Positions 1-11,500 of a stretch of 64,000 nt of DNA are shown piece by piece. The stretch comes from Prunus persica (lineage: Eukaryota > Streptophyta > Magnoliopsida > Rosales > Rosaceae), in assembly GCF_000346465.2 (NCBI RefSeq), contig NC_034010.1, positions 22,803,701-22,867,700 on the forward strand. The letters run 5' to 3'. The notes beneath the pieces are model-generated. The model was not told the origin of the DNA. It searched no databases and saw nothing but the letters and a program-made list of their open reading frames with translations. The translations under genes and the position numbers were made by a program. The first letter of the stretch is position 1; every line of letters starts with the position of its first letter.

Positions 1-365
1 CAACTTCACCTCCAGCTCCAGCTCTCATCACTTGGTATTTGACTTGAAGTCCTGGTATCAAGAAATTCGACGAAAATACGAAAATTAGACATAAATTTGT
101 CGATCAACAAATGGCTAAAGGCAATGCAATTTTTATGTTCATATACGTGAGCTTGGAAACATCAGAAGTTTTTTCTCTTTCTACCTTCATTTTTCTGTAA
201 GTTGGTGTTGACTGCAACTGAATGTAGAGTAATGATAGCCTTTGGTTGCCAGTCGTTCGGTTTACCAACCCATGACTTGAGATTAAAGACTGCTGCCATT
301 TCATTTGGAAATTTGACCACGTTAACTTGTATGTTCAGCAAACAGAAGTAGAGGTAACATTAAGA
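1..365. other. Left edge, 3' flank of the F-box gene
   Basis: No gene is supported here. The first 110 bases carry a short open frame on the plus strand ending in TAG near 110, and another on the minus strand. Either could be the end of a gene cut by the window edge, but neither is recognisable. The rest is AT-rich and fits the 3' flank of the minus-strand F-box gene. Confidence 0.3.
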
Positions 366-2814
366 CTAATTAATGAGATTAACGTTGACTAATTTTGGGT
401 TATTGGAGCAGTAGCAGGGCAAAGAGCATCTGAAGAAGTTACCAGATGTTGGAGAGTCATTGAGGTGTTTGAGATCGAAAATAGCCCCCGAAGCACCATC
501 GACATGCTTTTTGACATCATGGGAACCGATATGTTCGTATTCCCAGCTTCCATTCTGATACCCCTCGCTCAAGAACAATTCTATATGCCTTGCATCCAGC
601 GTCTGCATTGTTCCTGCGCATAACAAACATGAAATGAGAGACCCTGAAGCCCTTTGCCTCCAATCCCCCTGACTTTCCAAGGACTTTTAACAAATAGCTA
701 ATTATTTCATCTGTCAAAGTTCAAACCCAAGTATTGAGAAGTGATGGGTTTTGTTCTGCCTTACCATCACATGTATTGAGCTCGCAGACGGGGCATCGAA
801 CAAGTTGGAGATCTGTGGGAAATCATTGAGTTGAAAATTGAAGTTCAATTGAAGTGTTCAAGAAAAACAAAAAATTTGATCTTCATTTGTCTGAAAGAAA
901 ATGGCAGGATGATTGAGTGCAGCTGAAGTTACCAGCTATCCATATCCCAGCTTTAACGTTATCCAGCACACAATAGCCGCAGGCCTCCAACATTTTCTGC
1001 ATGGTATCTTCTTCTGGGAGTTTTGTTGGGTTTCTCAGCCTTTCTGTCAAGAGTGCTTCTGAAGATTCAACGGAAAATGCACCAATCCGCATCCAGTCTG
1101 ATTAGTCCAAACAAATACGAAAAGAAACTCATTAGTCTTCTGTGGAAATTATTATACATATGGTGAGGTTTGTGATTTTTTTTCAGCACAAGAGAATAAG
1201 GAGAAAGCATTTGTCTTATATTTTAAAGAAACAGGACACCTGTGACAGCCAATTAGTCCACACTGCACTCTAGCAATGCAATTAGACACATAAGAACATA
1301 GAAACCAGCTGAAAATTAGACATGCATCAATTTCTAAAGTCAGGAGAAACAAAATATGTACTCGAAGAAAAGTTACTTACCATTATGACTTGCTAGAAGT
1401 TCTCATTGACTTTTGAAAAGAAAAAAATAGAAACCAATACAGTAAGGACTAATAAACTTTTGGTTGGCTAAAATTCTCACTGACTTTCGACAGTCTTCAA
1501 AAGTCCTCATTGTCTTCACTAATCACTACTTATTGTCTTCAATCCAGTTATGATACATAGCACACAATCATCTTTTAATATGAATCTTATTTCGCCAACA
1601 AAACAAAAAACAAAAAAATCATATAAACGTCATGCAAATCTTACATCATATAGATTTCTTTGAGTATAATCATGTGTTACCTTATTATTAATTTTGACGT
1701 GACATAATGACAACATTTTCCTACTTGTGGTAAAATTGCGCACTCACCAATATGCTTCTCCTTCTGGCGGAACATGTAAGAATGGCTTCCATCTGCAAAA
1801 CACCAAACCCGATTGGTTCATTAGCATTAGCAACCCCACTTGATCAGACGATTATAATTCGTTTTAAACCAGTCTAATCTAATATTATTATTCTAATATA
1901 ATTGAGATCTGGAGGAGGCTCGGATCCGTACCGAAGGCTGAAACGTAGAGGTTCCTCCAATTGAATGCCACGTGGAGAGGAGCAGGGACCTGAAGATCAC
2001 GCAGGCAGGCGTACTTCCATATGCTCCCTTCCATAATCAGACCGTGGAACCAACAACATGTCGTTGCGAGCATCACCAGTGACTTTCCGTCTAGATACTT
2101 GGCGATCTCTGTCCAAACGTCCTCTTCGTACCTTTTTAAATACAACAAATGAAAATTAGTTACGGCCTCTGAAAATTCGAAAATTAGTTACGCTCTGTTT
2201 GGTTACTGTTGAAATGCTTTCCAAATTAAACACAGAGGGACTCTCAGGATTTCTCAGGTGAAAAATGTAGATTTCTCGTTTTCTCTGTTTTTCTCGGCAA
2301 CCAAACAGGAACCAAAACACCTAGAGTTTTCATTCTTAGAAATCGATCAATGTAGATTTATACTAGAACAGCTTCCTCTGCAACTAACAAACAGATATAT
2401 CATACCGTTCTCTGTAAACATATTTTTCTCTACGAAAACTCAAATCTGTGCTTGAAATTGAACTAACTGAATCATGAACTTTTCAAAATTTTGACCAAAT
2501 TAGAAAGATCGAAGTCCATAAAGTTCGAAGAACAACGCACATGCAAAGCATAATTCAGCTTCAAATTACGAGCAAAATAGAGAAAAATTCAAATCACAGC
2601 TCCGATTTTAATCTAAATCCTTCATTTCTGAATCGCATGCATGTAGACGTAAAGATAGAAGCTCAAATACACAGAAACAACATTTGTACAGCAAAATAAT
2701 TCAAATCAAATCACAAGTCATCACTTAGAATCTCATTCATGATTCATGAACTCAAACACATAGGCACAAACACATTCAAACGCATTTGCGCACGAAATTT
2801 CGAAATTCAAGTTC

Positions 2815-2865
<51 letters not shown>

Positions 2866-3035
2866 CAGCAAAAGGCGGAGCCAGCGGAGTTGTCAGTGAA
2901 GCGAGGAGAGCTGCAAGAGCAAATCGTCTTGGTTCTTCTCATACGCTTTTGCATTTGAGGAGGTTGGGGCTGGGTGACGACGGCTCTCTTGCGCTTCGGC
3001 ATTTTCTCAGTGTGTGTTTGGTTATTCTGAGCCAA
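366..3035 (-). CDS. F-box protein, RMF (At3g61730)-like, 6 exons
   Basis: Predicted substrate-recognition subunit of an SCF ubiquitin ligase. Exons by splice and frame: 3002 (or 3035)-2866, about 2133-1888, 1792-1748, 1097-933, 812-765, 613-366. The start is ambiguous between MAQNNQTH at 3035 and MPKRKR at 3002; the second opens a basic, nuclear-localisation-like N-terminus. Exon 2 holds the F-box core (VWTEIAKYLDGKSLVMLA, then WKYACLRDLQVP). Later exons carry a Cys-rich stretch (LVRCPVCELNTCD) and end in a long exon containing HIELFLSEGYQNGSWEYE. Exons 3 to 6 all join in phase 1 without stops. The family assignment to REDUCED MALE FERTILITY rests on recalled similarity and on the neighbouring ATX3-like gene. 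A GA microsatellite abuts the first splice donor. The exact substrate is unknown. Confidence 0.8.
2190..2320. mobile_element. MITE-like insertion in F-box intron 1 (candidate)
   Basis: The segment starts with CTCTGTTTGGTTACTG and ends with an inverted partner, CGGCAACCAAACAG, the usual look of short hAT-type MITEs in plant introns. No clean target duplication was seen, so this is only a candidate. Confidence 0.35.
2821..2863. repeat. (GA)n microsatellite at a splice donor
   Basis: About 21 uninterrupted GA units, read as (TC)n on the coding strand. The tract begins just after the proposed exon-1 donor (TGCTG|GTTCTC) of the F-box gene, so it forms the 5' end of intron 1. Confidence 0.95.
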
Positions 3036-3577
3036 AACTAAAGCGATCGCTCTTTCAAAGCTCCAAGGCTTTGCTACTTATACGCGCGCCACCCTCAAAT
3101 TCAAAAATATAACAAACTGAATTCAAAATATGGGCCTACATTATGGGCCGGTAGCTCAATACTATTTTCTCTAAGCTGGACTTCCACGTGGCCCGTATCT
3201 TTCATGGTGCCTTTTTATTTTTAGATTTATTAAATTTGAAAGCAATTTTAGGTTTTTTTTTTTTTTGTGGTTAAAGATTTTCATTAATACTTGGATGGAG
3301 AGATAAATTCTTTGGGAATGAATAGAAACCCCTATTTATTTGGAGTGGACATATTCGGCCATTAGTTTCACATGCAAGAGAGCAAAGGAAAGATTTGAGG
3401 AGAATACAAATATACGAAGCTATTTGATTTAAATATGAAGAGAAAATGCTTGGATACCATTAGCCTCGGGGGTTAAGCTCAATTTAACTGAGTCTCGTTC
3501 ATTTAAATAACGATTTGGAAAAATTTGGCTCCTTAAAAGTTAAAACTGAGGAGTAACTTCCTTAAATATTCTCTTTT
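3036..3577. promoter_or_regulatory. F-box gene promoter region
   Basis: Upstream flank of the minus-strand F-box gene. It contains GGGCC-type motifs (ATGGGCC near 3130 and TGGGCC near 3143) of the kind often found in plant housekeeping promoters. No coding potential was seen. It ends at the target duplication of the TIR element. Confidence 0.4.
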
Positions 3578-3918
3578 GAGTAATGCTACTCTTATCATAT
3601 TTTGTATACCACATTCTATACTACCTTATGTGACAGTTGAGGTGGACAGCCACATCAATTAAAATTACTTTAATTTTTTATTTCTTTTTAACATTTATCA
3701 ATTGACAAAAAAGAAAAATAAAAAATAAAACAAAACAAAAAAACCCTAGCGAACGTGAAACCCAAACGTGAAAACTGGTTCTCCCCTTCTCCTCTCCATC
3801 GTTCCCCTCCTCTTCTACAGTAAGCGTCTCCTCTCGCGTTCTTCATCGCCTATCCTCCTACACCATCAATTGGCACTCCACTGTCCCTCCTTTGGTTATT
3901 GGTGAGTATATATCTTTT
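3578..3918 (+). repeat. Left terminal inverted repeat of the FAR1 element
   Basis: Inverted partner of 4790-5130. It includes AACCCTAGCGAACGTGAAAC, CT-rich leader-like sequence and the motif CCTTTGGTTATTGGTGAGTA. Confidence 0.85.
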
Positions 3919-4127
3919 TTTTTTCTTTTCTATCAATTCTTTTTTTGATTGGGATTGGGATGCTATATTTTCATGTTCGTTCTCCTCCATTGATGACTTA
4001 TGGTCATTCTCCATTGTTTCTTTTCATGCCTTTTAAAATAATTTTAACCTTTTTTTTGTTCTGAATTAGTTAGAACCTGCAAGCATGAAAACATAAGTCA
4101 GAAGCTTTTACTCTTCATGATCTATGG

Positions 4128-4693
4128 ATAAATTATGAAAGTCACTTTCCACTTTCCATTCAATAAACCTGCCCTAGGCTGAGCCTTGCAATCATTCTTT
4201 ATACTTGGACGAGGTTTAAGAAAATTACTTGACTTACTTTTTGATTTTCCTTCTCGAGCACAAGAAATAGTAACATATTTCAAATTTCCATCATCTCCAT
4301 TTGTTGATGATCTCCTTATCACTGGAAACCCTGATTGCCTCCCATATTCTCTTCAACACTCATTACAGTGTCATTATTTTCAGTTTCATCCCCATTATTT
4401 TCCTTTTCAATCCCATTAAAATTCATTTCAACTGCATCATCATGTTGATTATTCTCTAGTCTTGCAGAAGATTCTTCTATTCCTAAAATTGTAAAGTATA
4501 AATAATTTACCTAATTTACCAGAGCGCATACCAAAAATAAAAGAAGCCATACTAACGTAATTTTCAAGAATGCAAGATTAGAAACAAAGTTCTAATTGTT
4601 GTACTAATGAGAAGAATTACCTTGATCAATTGGGCTATTGTTGTTGATGTGGCTAGTGTCCTCTGATTCACTGGCTGATCTTCTAGTGCCCAT
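4128..4693 (-). pseudogene. FAR1-domain transposase fragment, broken
   Basis: A 5' exon starting MGTRRSASESED (ATG at 4693, donor after 4621) splices in frame to an acceptor before 4492, giving an acidic Asn/Glu-rich stretch. After a frameshift near 4345 the frame resumes with YGRQSGFPVIRRSS and VTISCAREGKSKS, then KPRPSIKNDCKAQ, the order typical of the FAR1 DNA-binding domain. The frame stops at FIIYP near 4125, before the final His-rich zinc ligands. No transposase catalytic core follows. The 5' leader would lie in the right terminal repeat. Function is very probably lost. Confidence 0.7.
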
Positions 4694-4789
4694 TATCGTG
4701 CTTCTCAACAATTGAACTAAATAAAAGAGTAAGTTAGTAATTCTAAATAGAAAATCCCAATCAAAAAAAGAATTGATAGAAAAGAAAAA

Positions 4790-5130
4790 AAAAAGATATA
4801 TACTCACCAATAACCAAAGGAGGGACAGTGGAGTGCCAATTGATGGTGTAGGAGGATAGGCGATGAAGAACGCGGGAGGAGACGCTTACTGTAGAAGAGG
4901 AGGGGAACGACGGAGAGGAGAAGGGGAGAACCAATTTTCACGTTTGGGTTTCACGTTCGCTAGGGTTTTTTTGTTTCCTTTTCTTTTTTCTTTTTCTTTT
5001 TTGTCAATTGATAAATGTTAAAAGAAATAAAAAATTGAAATAATTCTAATTAATGTAACTGTCCACCTCAACTGCCACATAAGCTGGTATAGAATGTGGT
5101 ATACAAAATGTAGTAAAAGTAGCATTACTC
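4790..5130 (-). repeat. Right terminal inverted repeat of the FAR1 element
   Basis: Inverted copy of 3578-3918 with a few substitutions. Read on the minus strand it gives leader-like sequence and a GTGAGTATAT donor pointing into the element, just upstream of the FAR1 fragment. It could have supplied that gene's promoter and first non-coding exon. Confidence 0.85.
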
Positions 5131-5137
5131 CTCTTTT

Positions 5138-5596
5138 TTCTGTCGGAAGTTAATCAATTTTGCTAAAATTTGACAAATGTCAAAACCACATTGGAGGAGC
5201 TCCTCGGAACCAAGCTTCCTTCTTTAAATAAATGAAGGACAAATGGTAAACCAAGTACCCAAAAGAAAAGCTCCATTATTAATTCTTTAGTTAACAGCAA
5301 TAAATAAAACATTTGGTTGTGTATATACTGAAATATCAATATTGTCAGGCAACAATTACAGTTAGACATGAGAAGATTGTATAATAATCTGTCAAACTTT
5401 TACACGAAAAAAAGGCCGCAGCCAAATATTTGGGGTATTACATTGTAACTGAATGGTTACAACACGACTAGCAGTAAAGAAACTTGAAAGAATTACAAGC
5501 TCAGGGAAAAGAGAAAGAAAAGGTGAACTTATTGGTTAGGAGATGGGTCAGCTCTGTGCAGAGATGAATTGGGAGCAAAAAAAATGTAACTGTGAA
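5138..5596. other. Spacer and 3' flank of the ATX3-like gene
   Basis: AT-rich sequence between the transposon and the stop codon of the methyltransferase gene. The part next to 5597 is probably 3' UTR of that minus-strand gene. No gene is seen. Confidence 0.4.
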
Positions 5597-8500
5597 CTAA
5601 TTCATAAATTTCCTACAGTTGGGAGCTTTACACAGACAGGGGACTTTCAGCTCATCATGTTCATCCGGATCAAACAAGTAATCGTACCTGTTAAAGAGAA
5701 CAGGAGGGTAACGTTACTTTTCCGAACCAAATCGGGGTCAATCTAAACCAATGCAGCAAAATTTAAACCAAACCCGGAGAGAAAAAGACTTACGTTAGTT
5801 CTTCACCGACAGGCACGTTAGTCTTAGCAATGAGAACTATCCGGCTGTCTTCGTCACCCACGCTCATGATCCTTGCAAAGCAGTTGGGCATGCACTGCAG
5901 CACAGGCGGTTAAATTTAGCATCATGATATGCAAGATGTGCATGCATCCAGAACTCTGGAAAGTCATTTCTATTACACCACGTTTTGCCAACAAAGGGAA
6001 ACACAAGCATTGACCAAATTTTACAACTTAAGTTGTGCTTGCATGGCACTTAGCAAATCCAACCAATCGAGAATTGTGATGGATAACTTGAATTACAGAT
6101 TAAACCAAGCCACAAGCACCCAAAACCAAAAACCCCCAAGTGATTAGCTACACCTTCACGCAAAATGGAGAGAATAGGGAAAAATGGAACTCACCGAATG
6201 GTTAATTAAGCGTGCTATATTTCCCTTATTCGTAGCATCAATTACTACTTCATCACTGATCTTGAAGAGCTGCCAAAAAAAATAGTTCATAGACTTAAAA
6301 ATCACATCTCAATGACAAATAAAATTTGATAGAAAGAGAGGTGACTGCGGTAGGTGCTTGAACAAGTTGGGTACGTAGGTGCACACAATTTCTACGGGTT
6401 CAAGTCAAAGTGATCTGGTACATAAACATAAACATCCCATATCTTTAAGGTATCATTAATGTAACGGATCAACCTCTCTTCTATACGACCACCATTTTTT
6501 TGTTTCTATCTTCATTTTTGTGCCAAGCTTTTCCTACTTTCTATTAGAGGATAAATTTGGGAACGAATGATTACATAAAACTACACTTTCCAAATTAGAA
6601 AGTTCCTACATTTTTTCCACATGTAACAGAGATGTAATGTATTCTTGAATTCCTCAACCTGTAAAAAAGTTATTAGCTAACACATGCTTGTAATTATCTA
6701 CTGCCAAGACAGAGATGTAATGTATTCTTGAATTCCTCAACCTGCAAAAAAGTTATTAGCTAACACATGCTAGTAATTATCTACTGCCAAGACAATACAA
6801 CACCTGCATATGGAAACAAAAGAGTACCCTAAGAAAATTGACTCACATAGCAATCTTTGCCTTCCCGTCTGTATCGTGCTTCCCTCAGATCTGCAATGCT
6901 AGGCCTCACCTTCTCACCACGATACTCAACAACCTGCAAACAAACATATTACCATAAAAGGATAACACGAAACAAACCTTTTGGTTGTTGAAAATCTAAA
7001 ATAATATACTCAAAGACAATTCCTTTAAGTTGTTCATAAAAAAAGAATTCAAAAACTGTATTAAAAAATTCAAGCAAGCACATAGAAGTCTCAATTTCTG
7101 TCGGTAATGTAAACTTTAAGTGATTATCATATTAGAAATAAATCCATATGTGAGCACATAGGCAAAAACACGTATATATATGAAACTACAAGTTCATTAA
7201 GTACCATTTCTCCTTCTTGAAAATTCCTACGCGCAAATAGACCCCATCCATGTATTCCAGATTTCCCAAAACAAACCCGGTGATTTTCAGTTTTCTGAAA
7301 TAGAAACAAGAAACAGTTATTGAATTTTGCACAGGAGATGTTATCGAGAACATCCAACTCTGTAAAGTTAGCAACTACAGCCATATGAGAAGTTTGACTT
7401 ACCTGTAAATGGAAAAGCCGATCCTTGAATGAAGAAAAAATTTTAGAATCTTCTACTTCCTAATAAAAGTTAAGTCAATCTGTCACACCAATCCACCAAA
7501 GAAAAATACATATTGTCTATACGGAAAACAAGACTTTTAACATTAGAAGTCAATAAAAAGTCTAAATCAACAAGGACAAGAATATTACTTTAAATGTACT
7601 CAAGCTATTTATTGTGTCCAAGGAATGATGTGTTGGCCCCATTGGTCGGTGGAATATTGCTAGCTGCTCACCTCTCTGGTAGAAAATAATGAACATAAAA
7701 CAATCAACAAATCAACTCAGAAACAATGAGGCAAAAAAAAAAAAGTTCACAACATTCATATAAAATAAGTTATGAGAAATTCCACAGGAAAACAAAAATC
7801 AAAAGATAATGAAAGGGGTGCAAATATTCTAACACAAATTACCTTATAGTTTGATCTTTTAAAAGCACAGCATCTTGCAGCAGAGAGTGGTTCAAACTCG
7901 TTAGTCTCTGAGGTCGAAGGTTCTGGAAGCTCAGTCCTTTCTGATGGCACCACCCTTGCACCCCTGAAGCACCCCTTCTGATTTTGAAGTGAGTTTCTGG
8001 CAGCAAAAACCCCCGAAGGAGTATGCACAACTACAACAGCATCTGGATTTGGGGTCCTGCATTGGAAACAAGACATGAATCAACAGATGTGACACACAAT
8101 AAGTTGCAACCAAAAATGGATACCACCTCACTGGTATGAGCAATAGAAAATACTACTTTGACTAAACATAAGATAAATACACCACAGTTCTAACCTGTGA
8201 ACTGCACAATATATCAACTTTCTTGTGATTTGTATCCCATTCTTCTCTAGACTGTGCAACTGAAAGTTCAAGATACAATATGATCAAAATCACCAACATT
8301 GTTCACACATTACTTCTAGCCATTAAAAGATAGGTGCAATCATACAAACTACTAGAGGAAAAGTCACCACCCTATGGACACTTACTTCCATGCTGTAGCC
8401 TGCTCTTGATGCACACATTGTATGAAAATGAGTAGCACATTTGCAACACTGGGTGCAGGAACCGTGAATCTGCTTACAAATTACACAACGCTGCACTCCA

Positions 8501-11500
8501 GAAGATAACGTAAATTAAATTAGAGACTGCAAATTTTACCATGATGTAAAAACCAGATCAAAAAAAAAGATATATAAATATCGCAGAACAAAAATTACTG
8601 GCTAAAGTCCTTTCCCAACTTGAGGAGTAAACATGGAGGATAACAAAAGACCATCCAAGAAAAATTACCCCTTTCAGTCAACAAGAAAGGAAAAGAAAAC
8701 AGTAAGTGTCAGAAATTATACCCATTGCAAGATCATTTGAAACACAACTTTACCTTCAAAAAAGTAGTTGGTGGGATTTTGAGGATTCCAACAGCAGGTT
8801 CCATTTTCTCATGATTCAAGAAACCAACTTCACGGCGAAACCAAGCGCAAGAGACATGAACCCACAAGGTGTCAACATCAGTAGGCTTCAAAGCACCTCC
8901 TGAACAAACCACTTTCAAGTCAATAGCAGCAAATATACAGGGGAAGCAGTCAACTTTACTGAATATATAAAATAGCATCATCATGTAAGTTTCATGCTTA
9001 ATATGAATCATAAGCTTTTTTCATAAGATACAAAAACTCGGTGTACACCATTAAGATTATTCAAAAATATACATGACTATTCATGATATGAAAGAAGGAA
9101 AGAGAATATTCACATAAGCTTCCAAATTGAGGATGAAGGAAATATAGACGATAAGTATTAGTTAACAATGAGTTATTCACATGAAAAATAATAATCAAAT
9201 GAGAACAAAAATAAACGTTTGAAATAGAAAAAAAATATATGGTGAGAACTCAAATAAAGATATTTTATGTACACCATTAAATATTAAATCAACAATTAAA
9301 AAACAGTCATCAGTAAAAACACCAAAAATGTATGCATTAAACAAAAATCAAGACAAAATAACTAAGAAGTACTCAAGACACTAGATATGGGCAACATACC
9401 TCTTACAGGACAAAGACAACACTCTCTAATAACATCAGGTGTTTCACATGCCCTACAAACCCACGATGTAAAATCCTGCACATCTTTTGCGCCATAGCAT
9501 TCTTGGTGCACAGCTATCTGACACCTGGACATAGCAACAAAAGTTATATATAAAACTTTTGAATCTAATAGCTTTTTTATAATTAAAAAAAAAAGGGTCA
9601 AATCTTGCACCAGAAAGAAGACTAAATCAAATTATCTAAATATGCAGAATTGGCACAGATATAACAAATGGTGGAGACAGACACCTGTTGCATATAATAA
9701 TTTTGTTATCCTCCCAATCTTCAACCCATCTACAAACCGCACATCTTTCCGTTGTCCACTTTGTATTAACTGGCTCATACTTCTCTGTTGAAACAAAGAT
9801 GCACGTGAGTCTCCTCACCATACAAATTCATCAACCAAACACCTCATTAAGACATAAGCACAAGAGCCCCGCACCACCTTCCCAACACATACACATACAC
9901 ATACGCATACACACAAGATGATGTGTAAAGAATGTAGCACTTATTTCACCTTGCAAAAAATCAAGCAGACGCCTCTTATCTAAATTGGCAGGATTAAAGC
10001 CATGTTCATTATACTCTGCAATCTGGAAAATACTTGGCATTAGTATGAAATTGTAGATTATCAATATTATGCATAGTTTTGATCAAAGAAAAAAAGAGTT
10101 GAAGGTTAATTCTTTACAATCAAAACAAAAATGGGGTCATTGAGGTCTTATCAGAATTACACTTAAACAAACTATTGTTAATTACTTTAATGGCAATAAA
10201 CATATTCTAAATGAGATTAACTATAGAGAAATCCCAATAATCTAGTCAATTTTTCAGAATAACAGATATGGTACAAACCCATTTTTCCAGTGGTAGCATT
10301 GTAGCCTTCACTTTCACACTATACTTCCATTTTTTTGCTCTACAGCCTGTGTGCTTTTCCCATTCACTAGGTGTCTGCTTCTTTGACCCACAAGAACCAC
10401 ACTTACAAATAACCCTGCAACATAACATAATTAGAAGCAGCTCTGAAAATCCTTCCGAAAATAAATTCACTTTACAGTATAGCTGAAACTTGAAATGATT
10501 GACTTGAATTACTCAATAAAACAGCACAATTAGATTTACTGGAAAGCCCGAAATTGGTGAAAGAAAACTGACAGACCCAGCAAGAATGGATGATTTTAAC
10601 TTGACAATGATGAATGGAATCCACAAAAATACATAGAATAATTCATTTCAATATAACTTCTGCATTTACAAAAGATAAGGGCTTACATATGAAGTTTTGG
10701 AACATATGTTCCTTCCATGCCATTACAAACTACAGTTATCTGCTCAGGATTCAACGATTTCTGGACGTGTAGTGCAGAACTGTTTCAAAAATTGCCATAT
10801 CCTTCAGTTAACTTAATGGAAACATTAAAAGAAAATCTATAAAGGCAGAAATACACTTGCCACCAGAAGAAATGAGCAAAATAAAACATTTCTAACATAC
10901 CTGGTTTTTTTCTGACGTTTTACCAAATCTGATGATCCACACTTCGACTTTGCTTTGCAATCAGGGCAAAAGTAATCAATGTGCTCCAGGTCCTGAATTC
11001 CAGTCAATTTAGTAACCCTCGATTCCTTATCAAAATTAGGTAAAGCATAGGAGAGAGGGAAAAAGTTCAAAGTAAACATGAAAGATATACCTTGAAAACA
11101 TTACTGGAAATTTTGTCACACTCAGCATGCACCCAAACATTACAACCATCACAGCATACCTGAGACAGAGATTAAGACCAAGAATCTGTCAAACCATTCA
11201 ACCACATAATTAAAGAAACAAATTATGATGATGATGGTGATGAAAATAATAGATTGCAGATAACTCACCCAATTCCCACCATCTGAGTGGTGCCATATTT
11301 TCTGGCATATGCCACAATATTGTTTTGATTTTTTTAACTACATAAGATGAATGTAAGCATTAGGAACCTATAATTATGTTTAAAAAATTAAAAAATAAAA
11401 TAATTCCAACATGAGGCCATTTTGAACCTTGGCACAATGTGTACATAAAAGTTGGGTTTCAGAACGTGAGCCCTTCATTTTTTTCATAGCTTTAGAAGGA

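Larger units (their letters stand above)
3578..5130. mobile_element. TIR transposon with ~340-bp inverted ends and a FAR1-type fragment
   Basis: The two ends are near-identical inverted copies: about 3578-3918 and 4790-5130, both starting GAGTAATGCTACT when read inward. The element is flanked by CTCTTTT on both sides (3571-3577 and 5131-5137), a 7-bp candidate target duplication. Each terminal repeat contains a GC-richer, leader-like stretch ending in a splice-donor-like TTGGTGAGTATA. Inside is a broken minus-strand gene with a FAR1 DNA-binding domain. FAR1 domains belong to Mutator-like (Jittery/FAR1-type) transposases, so this is best read as a deletion derivative of a MULE. MULEs usually make 9-11 bp duplications, so the 7-bp flank leaves some doubt about superfamily. 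Confidence 0.75.

Noticed and set aside
1..110. Partial coding region at the left edge
   Set aside because: Both strands show short open frames, but neither has a recognisable family or a supported splice site.
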